This document shows, piece after piece, positions 51,701 to 64,000 of a stretch of DNA of 64,000 bases. The stretch's first letter is position 1. Each line of letters opens with the position of its first letter. The position numbers and the translations under genes are program-made. Below the pieces are notes generated by a model. It was not told the DNA's origin. It did no database searches and worked only from the letters and a program-made list of their open reading frames with translations. Origin of the DNA: Tanytarsus gracilentus (taxonomy: Eukaryota > Arthropoda > Insecta > Diptera > Chironomidae); contig JAXRKN010000045.1 of the NCBI GenBank assembly GCA_038502055.1, forward strand, positions 6,988,501 to 7,052,500. Reading direction: 5' to 3'.

Positions 51701-54700
51701 ATGAATTTGAAAAAATAAATCGAAACTTCTTAAAAACTTTTCCATCTTTTGCATCACGAAAATTTCTTTTCAAAACTTTTAACAATGTCATAAGATTAAA
51801 ATCGATATCGACCGGAGAGTGAGGTCAATATTTTTTAGCAATGACATCAAATAATATTCAATACATGCTTTTTAATTGGAATGAAATTGAATTGAAAGCA
51901 TAAAAAGAGAGAGAATGAAAATTAATTGAATGTATGCAAAAAGAGTGAAATTGATTTTTAGATCGTGGCGATATGTTTTGATATGAAATCAACGAAAAGC
52001 CTCTTTTTATGAGCAAAATTTATAACAAATGTATCCAATATGTGTGTGAGAGTGGCACATGAAAAACTAATTATTTGTGAAAATTTATTTGTTGCTTCAA
52101 AAAGTCCCGAACAACAATTATTTATTTTTGTTATTGCGAGTGCATCCTGCGGGTTTAATTTTATGATGGAAATCAATGAAATGAATTATTTGCCTTTGAT
52201 GAAAATTAAAATGGAAAAATTCATTGTTGTATAAATTTTGCAGTGCTGAGTTTTAATCACACACAAAGTTATCGCACTTTTTTCCTGCACAATAATTCAT
52301 CGAGTTTAGTGTGTGTGTGTGTGGCGGAAAAATATTTGTCTATATTTTTGATATATTGGGATTATTAATTTGTCATTATCCAACCTAATTCATATTCATT
52401 ATTTAAAATATTTTAAACGGCTTTCACCGCATTATAAAACATTGTTTTCATTTGCAATTTACACACTTTTATTTCTTTAATTGAATCAAGGCCTCAAATT
52501 TGTCAATATAAAAATAATTAAAAATTAAATATTCAAGAAATGTAATTAAATTAAACTTTTATTTACAATATTTTCAAGGGTTTGTAACTTTTAAATTTTG
52601 ATTTAATTTTTTCTAGTCAAAATTGTGTTTTATTCTATTTTTTCTGATATTCACAATTAAAAATCAATTTTTTTTCTAACACTAATTAATTTTGATGCCT
52701 TTTTCTTTTTCAACCGACAATCGAGAGATTTCACTAAACAAACTCAAAAATCTTAAAAGAAGATGAAAAACTCTTTCAATGAGATATAAAAATTTATAGG
52801 ATTGAACTTAACAATGAGAAAAGGTAATTTCACTCGAGAGAAGATTTTTCGCAATAAAATATTTCTCATCATTTTTGACCTTGTTATCTTCCCAACCTCT
52901 TGATACTCAAGTTACATTTGAAATGTTTTATTTATTTTATTTATCTTTTCCTTTCAATAACTGAACATGTATCAAGAAACAATTTAATTTCATTTTGCCT
53001 CCAAAAATGAAAAAAGTTGCGAGTTTTATTAAATTTTCATTTCATCCTACGCTGTAAAAAAATCAACTCATGCGAGTTATAAAGATGGATTTTTTAAATT
53101 TGAGTTAAAAAACATCTCAAAAATCTCAAATTGCAAGGATGTGAAATTTTAGTCATATAATTAATTTAATTAAAATATTTGACCTTTCTTAAATTAAAAT
53201 TAAATTAGAGAAATAAAGGCATTTTTTACCAATATAGATCAAACCTCAAATTCAATCAAAAAGGAAAATAATTACCATAAAAAACGTTTTGCTTCAGTCC
53301 TTCAAAAAATGCGGAACTTCCTTCCTCTCCCCTGTTTTCATGAATAAATTCCTCAAGGCAATTTTGACCTTCGCTGAAGAAATTATTTGATACTTGAGCA
53401 GTTTTGTGACGGAAAATGTTCTTTAAATAAACAGCTCACTTTTCACAAGGGACTATTTGTCATTTAATACAACTGAAAAAATTTAAAGGTAGGTTCTCAA
53501 AGACTTCCGTGAAAATTAAAAGGTTGCATAAAGTATTTAGGAAGTTCACTTCATTTTTCGCATGAACAAAAGTTGAAACAGAATCCAAGTTAAGTTTTAA
53601 TGAAGTCAAATTGTTTATGAAGGTTAAATTTTAAGCAATTAAGAGGTTGAACTGAATTAAATCATGAATATCGCAAGTTTTTCCACCCCTTGAACTTAAT
53701 ACTTAGTTAATTACCCTTTAATTTAGTTTTAACAAAACAATTTAACGATATTTAAAATTATCTAAAAAATTCATATTTCAAAATCTTCCCCAAGGTTAAT
53801 TTCTCCTTATCTCTTTTATCATCTTTAATAAACTTTGAAGAAGTTACTTAAAAGTAAAAAGTCTTCAATTAGCAATTCATAATTACATTTCTCAATTTTA
53901 TCTTTCGCTGTTAATTTTCTGACTTTTATCGGCAACAATTTATTTCATTTTCAGCCGTTGCCTCGGAAAAACTTTTTTGAAAATTCTTCTTTACAAATTT
54001 TCATATAACAAAATAAATCAAATTTTCTTCTTTTTTGTGCACGATAAAGGAAAAAGAGTGTTGTGAATTATTTTTACACACACACATTGAGAGAATTGAA
54101 ATATCTTAACGATTTACATTAAATTTAATTTAATTTTTCCTTAATAATTTACCTTTTAAATTCTTGCAGCGATTTAGAGAGAAAATATTTAAATTTATGA
54201 TGATTCTTATCAACTGCTATTTACAGTGCGTATGCTGTTGGCATAATTGAGGATTAAAATGGTGAAGAGATGAGGGAGAAGAAGTAGAAGATTACAATAA
54301 TTCGATTGCGTAAGCCTTAAAGCGGAAGCTGTAAAGAGAAAAGATATAAAAGTGAGTTAAAATGTTTAAATTTTTTGTAAACGTTGAAATTTTAACTTTG
54401 ATTTGGAATTTAAATATATTTATGAATTATTTGGATTAATTTTTTTGAGATTTTAAATTTATTTAAAAATTGTGTTAAATGTAAAATTTACCAGAGTTAT
54501 CGACCCTTGATTTACAATTCAAAAAATTATTCACTCTCCAAGTTCAATAAAAAAACCTTCAAATATTTATTGTGAATTATTTTACAACCACATCCATCAA
54601 ATTCATCCATCATTTCCACTCAAAATAACAAAAATCGATGTTATTTACTAAAAAGATTTCTGCAGATGCCTCATTGAAAAGAGAAGAGCAAAAAAATATG

Positions 54701-56542
54701 AAAATTATTCATGGAATTTTTTAGGTGAAACCTTAAGCGCATTCTAAGTTTATTACAGCATAAATTTACATCGTGGTGAAGCACGAGAGATAACAAAACC
54801 AACCATCATCCATGTAAGAATCGCTTACACCAAAACAATACCGAACAACTTGCCAAAAGCCCGTAATGAGCTTATGGATGCTTCGTGAGGCGAAGAAAAT
54901 TGCGAAGTGATGCATAAAAATTTATAATTTGAATAATTTTGCCTTGTTGAGATGAAAAGTGAATGGAAAAATTCAGAAAGTTTGATGGAACAATTTATTT
55001 TATGCGTTGGTGTTGATTGTTAACATGAAAAATCGACATTCGAGGAAAATTTCTGACAAGTTATTTAAAAAAATTTGTATAAAAAACTCAAACAAATATT
55101 TTACAGCTAATTTAACGCTGAAAAACAAAAATTTCGACAGCACAAAAATCTGCAATTCATGCATTCATTATTCATTTCCGAAAACAAAGAAGAGAAAAAT
55201 TCTCAATCACACTTAAATCCGGTGCCAGATGAGGCTTCATGAAAATCAGGCCATATGTAGATGATTGATTGCCATAAAGGACCAGACGACATACTCACAT
55301 CCCACAAAACACGACACGCGTTGACTCAAATTCATTACATGAGGATTTCATTCAGCCTTCAAATTCATCCCTCACACATTTCGGTAGTTAATGAACCGCA
55401 AACACTTCATGAGCAAACACTAACCCACACTTGTAACGTTAAAGTCATTGGGAAAAAAATTAGCAAGTGGGTGAGTGAGAGAAAATTGATGTTGGGTGGG
55501 TGGCTGAGGCATTCGAGAGGAATTTACGATGACTTTGCATGTAATTCATAATGAAATGTGACACTTTCTGCTCTATGACTTCTCGCCACACGTAATTTGA
55601 GATTAACATGTGTGTGTTCTTTAAAATCAAACTGACTTTGATTGAAACATTTTGAATTTTCAATATTTTTGACACATTTAAAAATTTAACGAACTTTTCA
55701 AATTTAAATTTTTATAAAATCTAAAACTGTTGCTTTCATCAAATAAAATTAAAGTCATTTATCATCAATGGTCTCTCACTCTCACCAGATACAACCACAT
55801 GTTCAACTCACAACATAATTAATTCAACAACTTTTAAAATGAATATCTGAGCGAGTTTGATGGTGAACGAGAAAAAGTTCTCTCATCTAAATAAATTTAA
55901 ATTTTATTTCAATTAAATTTAATTGAATGTTTTACGTGATACATAAGAAGCTTCGAAAAGCTCTCAATTCGTATCGATTGATTTAATGCATTCGACATTT
56001 ATCTGATTATCATCATGTAATTGACTTTCTACAACTCAATGAGTTTGAGTCAATTTACCTGCTGTTTTCATGGAAATGAGTCAATTTTATGTTTGTACGA
56101 GGATCAATTGACTTTCATGTGATTGAGTTCAGTGTCGTTTGAAGAGAAAATTAAATGAACTTTAAGCTTTAAATTTTTTGGTTTTAAAATAAAAAATTAT
56201 CTTTTTTTTACTGCTGCTAGGTTGCTGCGTTTTTTGAAGTTCTAAGATTTATTTTTTTTATAATTTTTTAACGGTCATTTTAAATTCAAATTTCAAAAGT
56301 TTTAAGAAACTTGATCTCTAAATTTTGAATTAACTCGAATAATTACTCGATCCTTTACACTAAAACTACCCTCTAATTAATTCATTGACATTCACACAGA
56401 AAATTTTCTCACTTGCTCACATCAACCGAAAGAGTCTTTCATTAAACAACTTGTGACTCTATCATCATCATGGATAATCTATCTAGGTACCTCATTAAAC
56501 ATTACACACATTCTTTAATTAAAGCAATTTACAATGACTCAC
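48729..56542. other. Gene-poor DNA, possibly a long 3' intron of the beat-like gene
   Basis: No complete gene is visible. The beat-like exon ending at 56543 has a strong donor (CAG/GTGAGT), so at least one more minus-strand exon should lie here or further left, but I could not identify it. Simple repeats include a GT run near 52309-52323. One copy of the dispersed motif is at 53683-53693. Confidence 0.45.
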
Positions 56543-59174
56543 CTGAATTTTTCCAATTAATTAACTTTAGATGTGTCTCATAAAGCGGATGCAGCGCGAA
56601 TGTATGTTCTGCTTCGCGAATGAGTGTCGGCATTTGTCCTATCTGCGATAAACACTGCATTCTCACTCGTCCACTATTTCTAACAAGTGAGTCTATTCCC
56701 TTATCTACACGTAAGCGTATTTCTAGACTTCGCTGTGTCAAATTTAAACCATAAGCTGGAATGACTTGCTCATGATAAGGTTGAAGAAGATGTGAGTCAG
56801 CGATTTGATCGTTGATATACCACGACATTATCGACGGCGGATAGGAGAAGTCTGAAGTACATTTTCCGAACAGATATTCACCCTCAAAATAATTCTCTTC
56901 GATGCCCTCAATTTTCGGTACGTGCTGAGGAATGGCTGTAATAAGGAGGTGCGAGAAGACCAAAATTAATACGACAGTAAATATTTTTTATTGCGCTCAT
57001 CATTTCAGTTGGTGAATATATTTATTTTGCAAGGGGCTGGACATTGTGGCTTTTTGAAATTTTAGCAATTCTTAAATCTTATAACATTTAATTTTTAATC
57101 CTTAGACTTAAATTTTTTAAATCTTTGGATTTAAAAAAGGTTCAGACCCTTGACAAACTTTTTCGCATTTGTATTTTTTCCCTTTTCGCTCGGACTCTCT
57201 GCTGACGATGCCATTGTATAATGAAAACATAAATTATTCATTCAATTGTGTGCTTTCACAAAATGCTCTAAGATAAACTCAGCTATGTCCGCACACACAG
57301 ATACCGCAAAAGTGATGTTGAAACATCTTGTTGTATCAACATTTGATGAAGTTACAGAAGCAATTAATTAAATTTTCTCGTTCGCAAAAGAGAATTTAGA
57401 AATAAGTTTATTCTTCTGGGTTTTAGTGGAGAAAAATCTCATAGGTCATGTTCGTACAATTAAAAGTGAGGTTAGGAAGGCTAAAAAGCAGAAAATTAGA
57501 TAGATTGTGTGTGATGAAAAAGTTTTACCAAAGTTGGATTTGCGTTGAGATCGGAAAGCAAAAGTTTTCAATTTTTTGTCTGGCTAAAAGTTTTTGATGT
57601 TATTTAGGAATTTCAAAGGTTTTTTATTAAAAATATTCTTTTCTGTCTTGAAAAGTTGAAGTTTCTCTTAATCTTTTTTGAACGACATAAAGGACCGAAA
57701 ATCATCAATTTTAATGATTTTCAAGGACTTCATAAGCGCTTTTCGCTTCATTAAGCAGTGAATCCTTAATATAATTGAACAAGCATCTCGTGAACCACCC
57801 ACTCATTGATTTGTTTATGTAATTTACAAATTTCCTCATTAATTTTCGCCTTAAAAATTTTCCACTTTTTTAAAACAATAAAATTTAAATACTTTTTTCT
57901 ATGCGGTACAAAAAAGCTCAAATCCTTTCACGAGAACTCGAAAAGTGCTTTTCAGCTGGATACGAGAGAAATCGCTTAAAACTGATGACGTCTAGATGGC
58001 AATTACCAGACCAGAAGTGGTTTTTAAATGCTGTCTCTTGTTGAGAGCGGAAAAACAATGGAGGAGTGGAAGGATGACGACATGAAGTGGATTTATATAC
58101 AATATAGTTAGCAAGCACTGTCGGTGTGAGAGGGATAAAAATTGTAATTGAAGGATTTAAGAACGAATTTCGGAGGAAAAGAGAAATTGAAGAAAATTTA
58201 AACTTCCGAGAGATTTGTTGGCTTTTCATAAAATAATTTTCCTTCGTTATGTTTTCAGAGAGTTCTTAAATGAAGAATATTAAGGAGTTGGAAAATTAAA
58301 AAAATTACTCACCAACAATTGTCAGATTATTTCCATCATGAACCAGCTTAAACTCAGGTGCATCCCCGCTGACCTCACAACGATAAAAACCCGATGTCTC
58401 TCTGGTGAGATTATAGAGATGAATTGTACACGTTATGTTATTGCAAAAATAATCGCTGCCAACATCAACTCCATTTACTTTGAATATCCTTTGTCTCTCA
58501 TTATTTGGCATCAATGGTGAATATCTGCGAGAGAGATTGCATCCATAATTGTTGTTGTTGTCATTTATGAATTTTTTTTTTGTGTTGTTAAAAAAGAAAT
58601 AAAGAAATCGAGAACAATAAAGATCGCTCTGCATGTCTTATGCACTCTCTCCGGCATGCATTAAAAATTAATGTCGCTCTCTTTTATTCACAAAATTGTA
58701 CCAAGTGCTGACATTTGAATTTTTTTCGCCAAAAATTTAAATTTTTAAATTCACTTCAAATTTTAATTTATAGCGAAAACTTTCAAATGTCTCCCCACGG
58801 AAATGCACTTTGAGACATTTGCATAATGGATTTTATGGAAATATTGTTCAACTTCTCTCACAACAATAAATCCATCTGCAGTTTGTCTCGGTGCACAACC
58901 TGCAATGGATCGCTTTTTTATGTGTATGTGCATGCATATTTTTGCGATATTTTCGCTGTCAACTGATACACAACAATGACTCTCGCCTAGAACATGTAAG
59001 AGCACAAGTTTCTCTCTCACCTGTAAAATTCTTTATCATTCTTGTACCATTTAACCGAGTTGAGCTTTTGGTTGTCCAAATTGTAGCTACACGACAATGT
59101 CGCAATATCTCGCACGTCGACAAATGATGGAACCAAAATGTTGGTTATGCGAAGGGTTCGGGTGTTTGGCAGTA
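56543..59174 (-). CDS. beat: Beaten-path family immunoglobulin protein (three internal exons)
   Basis: Neural cell-surface or secreted Ig protein of the Beat family, which in Drosophila binds Side proteins in axon guidance. Three exons join in frame: 59174-59021, 58524-58313 and 56935-56543. The first carries an Ig start with ATLSCSYNL and SVKWYKNDKEFYR, the family's hallmark. The second has YSPLMPNNERQRIFKVNGV and SGFYRCEVSGDAPEFKLV. The third carries a second, degenerate Ig domain (FEGEYLFGKCTSDFSYPPS and SGRVRMQCLSQIG). Introns are 496 and 1,377 bp. The signal-peptide exon upstream of 59174 and the C-terminal exon after 56543 are not found, so the gene is partial as annotated. In flies these genes have very long introns. 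Which Beat subgroup it belongs to cannot be decided by eye. Confidence 0.88.
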
Positions 59175-62100
59175 CTGCATAGTTAGTGTGTATGTGAGTG
59201 GAGTTGAAGAGAGAGATAAAAATAAATTAGAGATACATTGTGGGCTAATTGCGAAGGAATGAGTGAATGGACGGTTGGATGTTGTTTGTTAAGGCAGGTC
59301 GAGAGCTTTTAATTAACATTTTTCCCTATGGCTGTTCTCGATGCTCGTGAGAATATTCATGAGCTGCTGTGAAGAGTTATGAGAACAGCCTTTAAGAGAA
59401 AAATATGAAAATTTTTTGTTGTGCAAAGGATGAAATTTTGTAACGGTTTTTTGAGATTTGAATTTAAAAAAGTATGATTTTTATTTGAGTGCTTTTTGTG
59501 GATTAAAGTACTAATTAATAATTCTTTTTCAATTTTAAAAATACAAAAATTTCATTAAAAATAATAAAATTTCAAAAAAATCGTAATATTTTTATTTTTT
59601 TACTACAAAATTTAAAAAATTAAACCAAACCCCTTTAGCTCATTGATATTACTTAAAATATTCAGAAATTGAAACTCTCGAAGGCACTCAAGGATCACGA
59701 GAAACTTCTTCATCAAGAATTCAACCTAAAAAATCCCCCCGACGAGAATAAAATTCTTCTTCATGATCTTAAATCACAGCAGCAGCAAGCGGCAACTAAA
59801 TTAAGATATCATGAGCCATTTGTCTTTTCGACATCGAAAATTTCTAGCATATTTTCATCCTCCAGCGATAAGGAAAATTTCAATAGATTTTTTTATCACG
59901 AGAGAATAAAAATTTTCCCTTCGAGATGAAAATAATAATAAAATTGAGGAAATTTCTGCTCTAAATGGCTCGAAGGATGTCCTTGTGAAAGAAAATTGTC
60001 AACATTCTATAGATGTGAGTGTGAGTCGAGTCTGTGGAGGAGGAAGAAGATGAAGAAAAGAGTCTTCAAAGCGGAAATTTTCGCCGGCATTCACAGTCCT
60101 TGATGGCGATTCTTTAAGTCTAAAAATTTCCATACTGAAATCAAAAACGAAAGCTTCACTGCATAAATTTTGTGTAACTCCATGCTCTTGTTTCTTATGG
60201 CATTAAAAAAATGTGTTAAGGGGTGTGGAAAAAAATTAATATTTTTTCTTAAAATTTACAAAATTTTGAGTGAAAAATTAAAACTGAACTCATAAAATTT
60301 TCACAATGCCTGGACTTCTTTTTACATTCTTCCCTCGACCAGGATAGCGATGGAGGCGGAAAGTTGTGAGAGGTCATTGCACACAAAAGCACTTGTGAAT
60401 GTATGCATTGCATTGCTATGTGTCGGATGCTTAAAAAGTGAAATATGCAACTGCATTTTGGTCCTCTTTATTTTCATTCCTTTCGTAATTTTTTTCAGAG
60501 CAAAAATGAGAAAAAATTCTCATTAATTTTGTGTGTCAAGCACTCTATGTGCATTCCCCGAGAGGATTTTTTGGTCTGTAATTTTAAATCATTTTTTAAA
60601 GATTTGAAAAGGACTTTAAATTTTTTATTTAGGTACTCAAGCAAAATTTTTTCAGAAATGAATTTTTTAAATTTAACAAAATTTTTCACTTTTGAATTAA
60701 AATTATTTAATAAGTTCCAGGAAATTTCAACAATCAAGAGTCAGCAAAATTTTAGCCTATTAATCTCTAGTTATATTTACATGAGCTTTGTTTCTGAGAA
60801 TTATTCAAATCTCTCTACATACCAACAAAGCCTTTCATAATTGGTTTTGATTTCAAATTCCCGGAAATAAAGTTATCATTTTAATTGGAATAATTTTGAG
60901 TTTATGTAACAGACCAAATTCATATATGAAATTGAAAATCCATGGAGCTTTTAATTAATTTATTCAAGCGAATGCAAGTTTAATTCCAAAATATATATTT
61001 ATTTTTAAAAAATAATATTATTTATTTTGAAAAATATGTAACACTTGAAAAAAATTTAAATTTTGCAGTTTTTAATATTTTATATAAAAAATTTTTTGTT
61101 ACATTTTAAATTTAAATTAATTAAAGCTATTTTTAGTCCAATAAATTCAAAACTCATCCATTCGTCGAAGACTCGTCAATTTTTGCCCTTAATTATAATT
61201 TTCCTCCAATAATTTGTCCACCACTCAAAAAGCGTAAAAACTCTAAAAAATTTCCACAACAATATCAAAGAGGCACCACAGGAAGTGCAGCTTTTATTTA
61301 TAGGAAAAACATTTTCATCCATTGCCTGCAGCAATTTTCCCTCCCATCCCTTCACAAACAAATTCCAGTATGCACACACGTCTCTGCTCTCTCTCTTTTG
61401 ATGTCATGAACTTACACGAAATTAAAATGCACATCACACAGCATATTTTAAACGATGAAATTCCTTTGATATTAAAAATTTCCATAATTATGTTATCTTT
61501 TTAGCTCTCCGTTGACTCCTTTTTTCACTGCAGCACGTTCACGCGCTTGCCACTTTCTGCATGTACATGTTAATACCTCTATAATCCAACTTAATTCAGC
61601 TGTGTTCATTTAACTTTTTTTTGATCACTCGAAAATTAATTTCAATTCTTTCAAAGCTCAAAAATTAATTTCCATAATTTTTTCGCACTAATTGGAACTC
61701 GCACAAAATAAATGGAGAAAATGTTCCTAATTTTATTCGCATCGATTTTCTTATTCGCCTTTATCTATTTTCCTCCGCCACTTTCTCGCTCATCCGACAG
61801 TAATTTTTACATCATAAAAAACTTTTCTCTTCTTTCAACTCAACAGCGATGCGAAAATTCCGTCTTGCTTTGTGGACGCGCCAATGTCAACTGAATTTTC
61901 ATTCCTTATCAAGTTTTCCTTATGATGGAAAAATCACTGGAATTTCCAATGTGGTCCAAACATTCATGAAACATGCAGCATTCGAGTGAAAGCATTGATG
62001 CACTTTTGGAAAATGTGGAAAATCATCTCAAAGAGAGTGAAAATGAAAATCGTATAAAATAATCTTTTTTTTTATCTCATGGGGTGGGAAAGAATGAAAA

Positions 62101-62213
62101 TTTTATTTTTCACATAAAATTTAACGCTTGATAATTTTTTTTAAAATGAATGAAAACTTTTATTTAATCAACTTTTTTTTATCCAACGTGGAATGAAAAC
62201 AAAACTAACGAAT
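59175..62213. other. Spacer upstream of the visible beat-like exons
   Basis: About 3 kb of mostly AT-rich DNA with no supported gene. The missing signal-peptide exon of the beat-like gene may be here or beyond HAT1. Isolated open frames have no protein character. Confidence 0.5.
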
Positions 62214-63467
62214 TTAAATTCTTTCGAGAACATCCTTGTAAATTTCCTCGGCCACATTGTACATCGCTTCAAGTTGTTCCATGTTCTCCTCGGTTGAGGG
62301 CAATGCGAGCTTCTTATCGACACTAATCTTGAATCCTCGATCGATGACACGCTTGAGATCGCGCTTTTCCTTGAAATAGGCAACGTTAAGGCGCTTCTTG
62401 ACTTCCAATCGATAGGCTTTGTAGTCTGCATGATTCAAAGTGTTTGTGACACCTAAGCGAAGAATTTCATATACGATTCTCGATTGCTTTGGAGTAATTT
62501 TGAATTTTTCTTTCGCTTCTTTCGCCATTTCAGTGCTGAATCCACTTTTGAGCTTTTCTGATGCAAATGCTGGCAGATCTTTGAGCAAGCGACAATCGAT
62601 TGTGTTACGAAGTCTCTGGAAATCTTCACTAGCATCCTCGACGGTAATGTCACAGACTTTCTCTTGAGCTTGATAATGGGTGTAGATGCTTTCAAGTAAT
62701 TTACGGCCGATTCCCTTGCGTTGGAATGGCGGTAAGATCAAAAATTGACTGACACGTGGACGGTGCTTGTCGGGGTAGTGATAGTACTGATAAACTGATG
62801 CGAATCCAACCGATGCATATCGTGTCTCGCCCTCTTCATTCTCATAGCGCTCATAAACGACAAAGAACCGCCATTTTTCATCATGTTCAATGCGACTCGA
62901 TGCATCGATAAACCAGAAAATGAATGACTCGAGTCGTGCGTGATACTGTTGGAAGTTTGGCGTTGAAGATTCACAGAGATGGATCTGAAATGTGCGTTTT
63001 TCATCCTTTGTCGTGAACTCGAGAATCTTTTCACCGGCTGGCTCGAAATTTTTAGACTTCTTCTCGCTAATTGTTAGAAACTCATCGAGATTTGTGTAGA
63101 AACCGTTTGGAAAGACTTCTGTGATGACATCCACATTGTCGGCCTTCAGTCCTTGATTGTTTTCGAGATCATCAACTTTTTTGCTGTATTTGACGTCGTA
63201 ATAGAAATCGAGTGGACCAGCTGAACAAAAGACATTAATATTCAAGTCTTTGTAGCCGAAAATCGCTTCATTATCGCCAAAAATCTGATGAGCCATGTCT
63301 GGTTTGAAGCCGTCAGAATCACTAATGTCAGTGCGATTGCGAACTAGAAATGTTCAACTGGATGTTAACCAATTAAAAGATAAATGTTAATTATACTACT
63401 TACTCAGCTTAAAATTGACTACATCGCATGAATTACTGACGAATTGTTGAAGATGAGTTTCCGACAT
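62214..63467 (-). CDS. Hat1: Histone acetyltransferase type B catalytic subunit
   Basis: HAT1 acetylates newly made histone H4 (K5/K12) before deposition, working with an RbAp46/48-type partner. The protein is 397 aa from two exons, 63467-63404 and 63343-62214, joined across an Ile codon. The N-terminal HAT1 domain has FGYKDLNINVFCSAGPLD and DNVDVITEVFPNGFY. The GNAT fold has QFLILPPFQRKGIGRKLL (221-238), whose RKGIGR binds acetyl-CoA, and DITVEDASEDFQRLRN, where E257 matches the proposed general base of the human enzyme. Length agrees with the family. AATAAA is at 62164-62159. The start is the ATG beginning MSETHLQQFVSNS. It is head-to-head with Ssl1, 325 bp apart. Confidence 0.96.
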
Positions 63468-63792
63468 TTTTGGCGCCTAATTTTATTCTCACTGCAAGCT
63501 CTCGAAGGATTTATGAAGTAATTAAATAAATTAAAGATGTGACTTTATGCTTAGTGAGTACGTTGTGGTATTTTTGTTTAATTAAAATTGCTGGTCTAAT
63601 TAAATTGACGCGATTGCTGATAAAAATTAAGAAATTTACAATTTTATTTTCTTCTTGTTTGAGTGAGGGAGAGAGAGAAACAAATTTTGAATTTCAAAAA
63701 GCCGTTATAAAAAATTCTCCAAAAACTCATGCCGGCTTAAAAGTCTCCAAAGTTGTTTTGATAAAATTGTGAAAAATAAAAATATTTAAAAA
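63468..63792. promoter_or_regulatory. Shared divergent promoter region, Hat1 / Ssl1
   Basis: Only 325 bp separate the start codons of two divergent housekeeping genes, so the region must hold both promoters and leaders. No TATA box is obvious. A GAG-rich stretch lies at 63660-63680. Confidence 0.55.
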
Positions 63793-64000
63793 ATGGCAGA
63801 TGAAGACGAAATTAAAGAGTATCGATGGGAGACAGGTTACGAGAAGACATGGGAGGAGATACACGAGGACGAGGGTGGTCTAATTGCGAGCTCTATCCAT
63901 GACATCATCCAGCGAGCAAAGAGAAAAAGGCAAGAATTAAAGAAAGGCTCGAATAGACTTGGAATGATGAGACACATCTATATTATACTCGATTGCTCGG
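63793..64000 (+). CDS. Ssl1: TFIIH core subunit p44 / Ssl1 (5' part)
   Basis: First 69 codons of the p44/GTF2H2 subunit of TFIIH, which binds and stimulates the XPD helicase in transcription initiation and nucleotide excision repair. The N-terminus reads YRWETGYEKTWEEIHEDEGG, then IIQRAKRKRQ and RLGMMRHIYIILDCS, closely matching the conserved start of GTF2H2, including the beginning of the VWA-like domain. The frame is open to the window edge, where the gene is cut. The ATG at 63793 follows an A-rich context and is the natural start. Confidence 0.93.
   Translation, partial: MADEDEIKEYRWETGYEKTWEEIHEDEGGLIASSIHDIIQRAKRKRQELKKGSNRLGMMRHIYIILDCS

Noticed and set aside
59669..59929. Plus-strand 86-codon frame with an apparently charged, helical protein.
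   Set aside because: No splice-consistent neighbours or known domain. The ATG and stop have no supporting promoter or poly(A) context.
60445..60840. 131-codon plus-strand open frame.
   Set aside because: Composition is Phe/Leu/Lys-rich as expected of AT-rich non-coding DNA, and an overlapping frame on the other strand is equally open. No recognisable motif.
1..64000. CRISPR arrays, bacterial operons, rRNA genes.
   Set aside because: No regularly spaced repeats with unique spacers and no rRNA-like sequence; all genes are of eukaryotic, intron-containing type.

Overview
The window is animal nuclear DNA from a true fly, most likely a nematoceran midge. Four things point there: very AT-rich non-coding DNA, compact GT-AG introns (many of 50-120 bp), AATAAA signals just after stop codons, and a gene set whose closest familiar relatives are insect proteins (GABA-B-R2, fatiga/EGLN, a beaten-path family member, secreted lipase-like proteins). 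I recognised families from memory, so the taxon is inference. I reconstructed exons by hand from splice signals and reading-frame continuity.

Layout. 1-2851 (minus): most of a metabotropic GABA-B receptor subunit 2 gene, with its last exon(s) off the left edge. 6283-6887 (minus): a small Cys/Pro-rich gene resembling dipteran male-specific sperm proteins. 7491-8819 (minus): a complete CDK20-type kinase in eight exons. 9758-11192 (minus): an insect-type protein with two membrane segments and a leader carrying upstream ORFs. 11193-27384: about 16 kb without a convincing gene; it holds a MITE-like inverted repeat and a repeat-rich element bounded by GCGTAACCCAC inverted repeats. 27385-30764 (minus): a full HIF prolyl hydroxylase (EGLN/fatiga) with an N-terminal MYND finger. 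30765-45582: about 15 kb of non-coding DNA containing a 1.56-kb foldback transposon with a 9-bp target duplication and a 132-bp tandem duplication. 45583-48728 (plus): two adjacent lipase-family genes, both lacking the nucleophilic serine. 48729-62213: mostly non-coding, with three exons of a beaten-path-type Ig gene (minus) at 56543-59174. 62214-63467 (minus): histone acetyltransferase HAT1, head-to-head with the first exon of the TFIIH subunit Ssl1/p44 (63793 to the right edge, plus).

The genes form no pathway. They are a mix of signalling (GABA-B, CDK20, Beat), oxygen sensing (EGLN), chromatin and transcription (HAT1, TFIIH) and tissue-restricted products (sperm-like protein, lipase-like proteins). 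The most notable non-genic signals are the young foldback element, a short motif family (core CAYCCCTTGAA) dispersed through non-coding DNA, the TIR-bounded repeat element, and the pair of serine-less lipases.
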